Part shown: in pieces, positions 6,301 through 7,329 of the stretch
How positions within the stretch are numbered: the first letter of the stretch is position 1
How the letters are laid out: each line of letters opens with the position of its first letter
Assembly (NCBI GenBank): GCA_030433195.1
Contig: JAUIME010000247.1
Coordinates: forward strand, 1-7,329
Reading direction: 5' to 3'
DNA: 7,329 nucleotides
Origin: a bacterium
GTDB lineage: Bacteria > Planctomycetota > JACOTG01 > JAUIME01
Program-made: the position numbers and the translations under genes
The notes under the pieces: model-generated
The model's database searches: none
What the model was told of the DNA's origin: nothing
What the model saw: the letters and a program-made list of their open reading frames with translations, nothing else

Positions 6301-7329
6301 GATCGTCGCCGGCGTCGCGCTGCCGGCGCCGCGCGTCGTGCGGAAGAGGAGGTCGCGCTCGTCGTAGAGATGCACGATGACGTTCGTGGGGTCGTTGCCG
6401 TTGGCGGCCTCGCCCTTGCGCTCGACCGCGAGGTTGCGGTTCGCGTCGTACTCGAACTCGGTCACGATGAACTGCGGCTCTTCGACTTCTTGCGTCGTGC
6501 GTACCAGCCGATCGAGGATGTCGTAGTCGTAGAGCGTCGTGTACGACGCGTTCGGCTGCAGGACACCGTTCTCGTCAACGTTCGCGGTCTCGACCTGCAC
6601 GACGTTGTCGTTGGCGTCGAAGAAGGTGACGATGTCGTACCGAATCCCGCTTCCGGACGCCGTCTCGCGCGACGTCTCGTGGATCACCTGATTCAGTTGA
6701 TTGACGATGTGCAGCGTGTCGTTGCCGCGAGGGTCGATCGTACGGATGACGTTTCCGACCGGGTCGTACTCGTAGGTCGTCGTGAGCGCCAGCCCGGGTT
6801 GATCGACGATCTCGGACTGGAGATAGCCGTTCTGGTGACCGTCACCGGGGCCGTAGTACGTGAAGACGTCGACGCGTCGGGCGCCGCCGCCGTCGGCCGG
6901 ATGGGTGTGCTTGGTCATGCGCCCCGCGCTGTCGTATTCGAAGTCTTCGACGATCGAAGGGATGCGGTGCGTCGACTTCGTGCGGTTGCCGTTCGCGTCG
7001 TATTCGTGCACGGTCTCGTTGCCGCGCGCGTCGACGTGTCGCGTGACGAAGTTCGTGCCGCAGCAGCCGCCCATGCCGTCGTCGTACTCGAAGAGTTCCA
7101 CATGGGTCGGTTGATCGCCGCCGAGGGGGCCGGGAATCTCGACGACCTGGCGGAGGTTGCCGCGCGATCGCCGCGGTGCCAACGGGTCGAGGTCGATCTC
7201 GAAGATCCGATCGACGATGTTGCCGTTCGGCAAGACCTCTTGGACGCACAGGGAGTCTTGGTTGTACGAGCGAATCGTTTCGAAGCTCGCGGGATCGCCG
7301 GGTCGCAGGGGGGCGCCCGGTCGATTCGC
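3391..7329 (-). CDS. Giant RHS/YD-repeat protein with unrecognised C-terminal tail (5' end missing)
   Basis: The frame is open from the window edge to the TGA at 3391-3393, giving 1312 residues; the N-terminus, with any signal or secretion domain, lies outside. Internal TTG codons, such as that at 7233, are not credible starts. About thirty YD motifs of the form [hydrophobic]-YD-x-x-x-R/N are spread from about residue 80 to 1090, several as YDANDN or YDANGN. Known YD repeats build a hollow beta-cocoon shell that encloses a C-terminal cargo. The RHS core runs from about YYLRDD (1055) through FTGRRFDAESGLYYQRNRYY and RDPIG to DPSGL (1163-1167). The paired DPxG/DPxGL aspartates match the self-cleavage site of RHS and Tc toxins. 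The 145-residue tail (3391-3828) has an Ala/Lys-rich helical part, a Gly-rich linker, and a basic end with five Cys and five Trp. I recognise no toxin family in it. No vgrG, PAAR or immunity gene is visible. Role as effector or as surface/adhesion protein is undecided. Confidence 0.9.
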   Translation of the reverse strand, partial: ANRPGAPLRPGDPASFETIRSYNQDSLCVQEVLPNGNIVDRIFEIDLDPLAPRRSRGNLRQVVEIPGPLGGDQPTHVELFEYDDGMGGCCGTNFVTRHVDARGNETVHEYDANGNRTKSTHRIPSIVEDFEYDSAGRMTKHTHPADGGGARRVDVFTYYGPGDGHQNGYLQSEIVDQPGLALTTTYEYDPVGNVIRTIDPRGNDTLHIVNQLNQVIHETSRETASGSGIRYDIVTFFDANDNVVQVETANVDENGVLQPNASYTTLYDYDILDRLVRTTQEVEEPQFIVTEFEYDANRNLAVERKGEAANGNDPTNVIVHLYDERDLLFRTTRGAGSATPATIQYDYDGNQNLVATIDGLEDAPKTTTFVYDGYDRRTSTVDAMDNEKIYVYDPNDNVIEESVLGELLDVPGSFGNVLLFTTTYDYDAMDRLTITEQLHFDPVTQTPIGDGANTTTRTYEVIDRLDTVTLDDGRVISIDYDSALRTATVVDGAGNTSDYVYDANDNILSVTETDVSTLGSPDEIFVTTYTYDGLDRLIRTTDSIGNETDYLYDSRGNCVVEIDSQRPGAGDPGNVTHHVYDGLSRLIETERILSDDGTGTGTIIGSIITTNGYDDSSRLVFQTDDNDNTTSYVYDSLDRRTATVYGDGTSCTHDYDERDNVTEETDARGTTVIITYDDNDRYSECMVFPGLGVSDDTTSETYEYDGLSRVVRAEDDDSVVTRDYDSLFPIGESQNGTGIQWFPDGLGNDLTCVYPSGRVLTTTFDALDRKTSITDGGGTIATWDYLGASRVERLELGNDVRVDYDYDARRRMTDLTYTHDPGGSNTLLDDRDLAWDKMSNKTQRADVRPGGPQTIRDFVYDSVERLVGSTVQAVAQPASVTTYELDGVHNRLQVTGDGPAAGTWIQDATSPNPDDAAVNQYTVTPFDRRWYDGNGNLRAAGVVDENGRRGSRYTYDYKNRLVRIDRTTTSPNGSSGGFGGQTTSVLTTTYAYDAFGRRIEKIVDTAGTPQTTRFYYDGEQVIEERDGNGATTATYVYGTGIDEVLTMQRGGDDVYYLRDDLHTVTGVVDSSGIVVERYEYDDYGGPRVVTSSGVSNGSSVGNPYFFTGRRFDAESGLYYQRNRYYEPATGSFLTRDPIGVYGDDKNFGNARAYVGANPWSRTDPSGLDSLEGTLGGALEAGSVKAAKAAIKALIKKGLLPPGFDAYAEVLYNAGKAAAKAAKALSMKQLIKMDRQGGPGNGNRSTGIIRHGGEIYRYIILKKRGPGGWCEVHVQKLTRVCIERSWLGCRRWGWRWRPYDVYEIKCCNLGVRR

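Noticed and set aside
4078..7090. Dense repeats of gtcgtagtcgta-like words, first suspected as a tandem repeat or CRISPR array
   Set aside because: The words are irregularly spaced and simply encode the Tyr-Asp motifs of the RHS protein on the minus strand; there are no equal repeats with unique spacers.

Overview
The window is a GC-rich, gene-dense stretch of bacterial chromosome. It holds two partial genes at its edges, three complete genes between them, and a long palindromic non-coding element. The strong preference for G or C at third codon positions, the giant YD-repeat (RHS) protein and the HDOD signalling protein fit a large-genome, free-living Gram-negative-type lineage such as Planctomycetota or Myxococcota/deltaproteobacterial relatives. 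No marker gene is present, so this placement is an inference.

Left part (1-1737, plus strand): the C-terminal end of an HDOD-domain protein overlaps, through an ATGA junction, a complete soluble pyridine nucleotide transhydrogenase (sthA). The pair looks co-transcribed and translationally coupled, linking a putative signalling protein with NADPH/NADH balancing. Middle (1762-2508, minus strand): an enoyl-CoA hydratase/isomerase (crotonase) family protein runs tail-to-tail against sthA with only 24 bp between them.

The 331 bp between the crotonase start and the next gene (2509-2839) holds no gene. It contains an almost symmetrical 176-bp foldback element (2531-2706) with 18-bp perfect ends and 53-bp imperfect arms. 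This is followed by a separate GC-rich inverted repeat and a plausible extended -10 promoter for a small GNAT acetyltransferase (2840-3268, plus strand).

Right part (3391-7329, minus strand): most of a giant RHS/YD-repeat protein, truncated by the window edge at its N-terminus. It has about thirty YD motifs, an intact RHS core ending in DPSGL, and a 145-residue, Cys/Trp/Arg-rich C-terminal tail of unrecognised type. No same-strand gene follows the tail, so no immunity partner is visible. The GNAT and RHS genes converge on a strong hairpin at 3322-3358.

No RNA genes, CRISPR array or recognisable transposase were seen. The two observations most worth following up are the long palindrome and the orphan RHS tail.
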